Shown here: positions 62,683-64,000 of the stretch, one piece after another
Numbering within the stretch: the first letter of the stretch is position 1
Layout of the letters: every line of letters begins with the position of its first letter
Assembly: GCF_009905375.1 (NCBI RefSeq)
Contig: NW_027420769.1
Span: 47,996-111,995, forward strand
DNA length: 64,000 bases
Reading direction: 5' to 3'
DNA from: Apium graveolens
Lineage: Eukaryota; Streptophyta; Magnoliopsida; Apiales; Apiaceae
Position numbers and translations under genes: made by a program
The notes under the pieces: generated by a model
The model's input: only the letters and a program-made list of their open reading frames with translations
Database searches by the model: none
What the model was told of the DNA's origin: nothing

Positions 62683-63638
62683 ATAGCTTTATGGACCTAC
62701 ACTTTGCCCACTCCTGAGTGCATGTTAATGTTAGTGTGCAAACTCTAATTTTTCTCTTTTTTAATGAATGACTGACAGATGGTTGCAGAGAATCGAGAAT
62801 GGACAGGTTAGTTTTCAAATTGACATAAATGTCTTTTGATTGTCTGGGGTTGTAGAAACTAGTGTTTTTCAAAGTGCGAATTCCCTTGCAGATAACCGTT
62901 GATGGCACGATTGTTACAGACCTATCAAAGTTCTAAGGTATTGTGGTATATTGGTTTGATTTAGTAGTTAGTACATCTTTGTACTGTTTTTTGATAAGCT
63001 TGATACTAGTGCTGCTTCAGAATTGCAATATCATCGAATTCCTTGGAGAGAACCTGATGCACCATACTTGCTTGGAGTTCTATTTGAAGATGATCATTTG
63101 GTATATAACAAACTTCAGTCTCATCGTCCAGAGTATAATATATATAGTTGCATATTTTTTAAAGTTTAAAGTCTATGTATGCAGATTAATAGGAAGTTAA
63201 ATAGGGTGCATTTAAGTCTTATCAGATATTTATCTGAATTTATTGTTTTATGGCCTTTCTTTGGTTCTCCTTCTGTTTCCCAGAAGAAGTTGTATTGTAA
63301 TCTTCTATTTTACTTTAGGGTCCACAAGTATGACGAAAAGAAAAACCCTTTGCAAGCTATCTTACAAATGTGGCTCTAATGAGATGATTTGTGTGTAAAC
63401 ATAAGATATAGATGTCAGGTTCACTTATTTGATGGTTCTTGTTTAATGTTGAGGTGTATATATTGTATGCAGATTGCACTAGACAAGCCATCCGGTCTCC
63501 AAGTTTTACCGGGAGGACTATTCCAGCACCGGACTGTTTTGACTCAATTACAGTGGCACGCAATCAAACAAAGTTCTATATTTGCATGTCAACAGACAAA
63601 CCCTGTCCCTGTTCATCGTCTTGGAAGAGGTACATCAG

Positions 63639-64000
63639 GTATGTTCTCAGTATCATATCTGTATCTGACCAAATTAAGCACAATTAAGATTATAGTTGAA
63701 ATTTTGTTTTAATTAATAAAATAAATAGTATGAAATAATATTGATGATTTTCCGAAGTATATGGCCGGAGATAATAATGGTTAAAAGGTACCATTGTGCT
63801 TTTAAGAAATGCATTCATGTATTTGGATTTTGGATACATTACTTTATAGTTGGAGGACGGCAAGAATTTCTTTTTTCTTGCCTCATAACCTATGGAGGCT
63901 GTTAGACTATTGTGACTTATTTGTGGAAATATTCATACTAAATCTTTACTTGTGGTGAATTTAACTAATTTTTAATCTTTTTATGTAAAATAAAAAATGG
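63639..64000. other. Intron 6 of pseudouridine synthase fragment to window end
   Basis: Matches 10666-11036 with several one-base or two-base gaps (for example near 63705, 63873 and 63927). The window stops just before exon 7. Confidence 0.7.

Larger units (their letters stand above)
57202..63638 (+). pseudogene. RNA pseudouridine synthase 5' half (copy C, continues past window)
   Basis: Exons 57202-57280, 57373-57430, 62779-62806, 62892-62937, 63010-63100 and 63473-63638; exon 7 would fall beyond 64000. Exon 4 is 46 nt instead of 47 (ACAGACC-TATC), a frameshift not in A or B. The ATAATCC donor after exon 2 and HRLGRGTSG are kept. Confidence 0.83.
56236..64000. repeat. Segmental duplication unit P, copy C (cut by window end)
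   Basis: Third copy, matching copy A from 3258 to about 11036. Its left flank is the CSN1 fragment, not Tekay gag. A few substitutions distinguish it from B inside the Copia element (for example TATACCAGG for TATATCAGG near 58453 and GACCGGACTT for GACCAGACTT near 59299). It has its own one-base gaps, including one in pseudouridine synthase exon 4 and several after 63400. The continuation beyond 64000 cannot be seen. Confidence 0.92.

Noticed and set aside
1..64000. A novel operon-like or defence system
   Set aside because: All multi-domain proteins are standard retrotransposon polyproteins. The other coding pieces are fragments of known plant genes, except one small unknown ORF.

Overview
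The window is plant nuclear DNA, most likely from a eudicot. It is AT-rich, packed with plant-type LTR retrotransposons, and holds intron-containing fragments of plant nuclear genes. I see no bacterial genes, tRNA or rRNA genes, or CRISPR. Nearly everything is a transposable element, a gene fragment or repeat DNA. Only one small ORF (14390-14926, minus strand) still looks like a possibly intact gene.

The dominant structure is a tandem segmental duplication of a unit of about 21.6 kb (called P here), present three times: copy A 3258-24900, copy B 33934-55510 and copy C 56236-64000 (cut by the window end). The joints differ. The A/B joint (24901-33933) holds a 3' fragment of a SIRE/Maximus-like Ty1/copia element nested in a Ty3 chromovirus of Tekay/Del type. 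The B/C joint (55511-56235) is a 725-bp segment carrying a broken fragment of the COP9 signalosome subunit 1 gene. Positions 1-3257 repeat the right part of the A/B joint, so another P copy probably lies to the left of the window.

Inside P, left to right: Tekay leader remnant and AT-rich DNA with a 140-bp direct repeat; the 5' half of an RluA-family RNA pseudouridine synthase gene (seven recognisable exons, A 4226-11162), with a complete but defective 4.8-kb Ty1/copia element in its second intron (TSD ATAGC); an AT-rich stretch; a three-unit tandem repeat with promoter-like sequence; an antisense B-type cyclin fragment; the 178-codon hypothetical ORF with a TATA box; 3.4 kb of AT-rich DNA with a diverged 450-bp direct repeat; then the long (about 4.4 kb) Tekay LTR containing a GGTTCGG-rich fold-back element, and the Tekay integrase/RNase H half on the minus strand.

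The order of events can be read. Tekay was interrupted by SIRE and lost part of its reverse transcriptase. The Copia element entered the pseudouridine synthase intron; its LTRs differ from each other at five positions and all three copies share those differences. The whole block was then multiplied. The copies are almost identical in substitutions but differ by many one-base indels clustered in certain stretches (A 5300-8950, B 45240-47930, end of C). That looks like uneven consensus quality, so a real array should be separated from an assembly artefact. No set of genes here forms a working pathway; the interest lies in retrotransposon-bounded multiplication of a multi-gene-fragment block.
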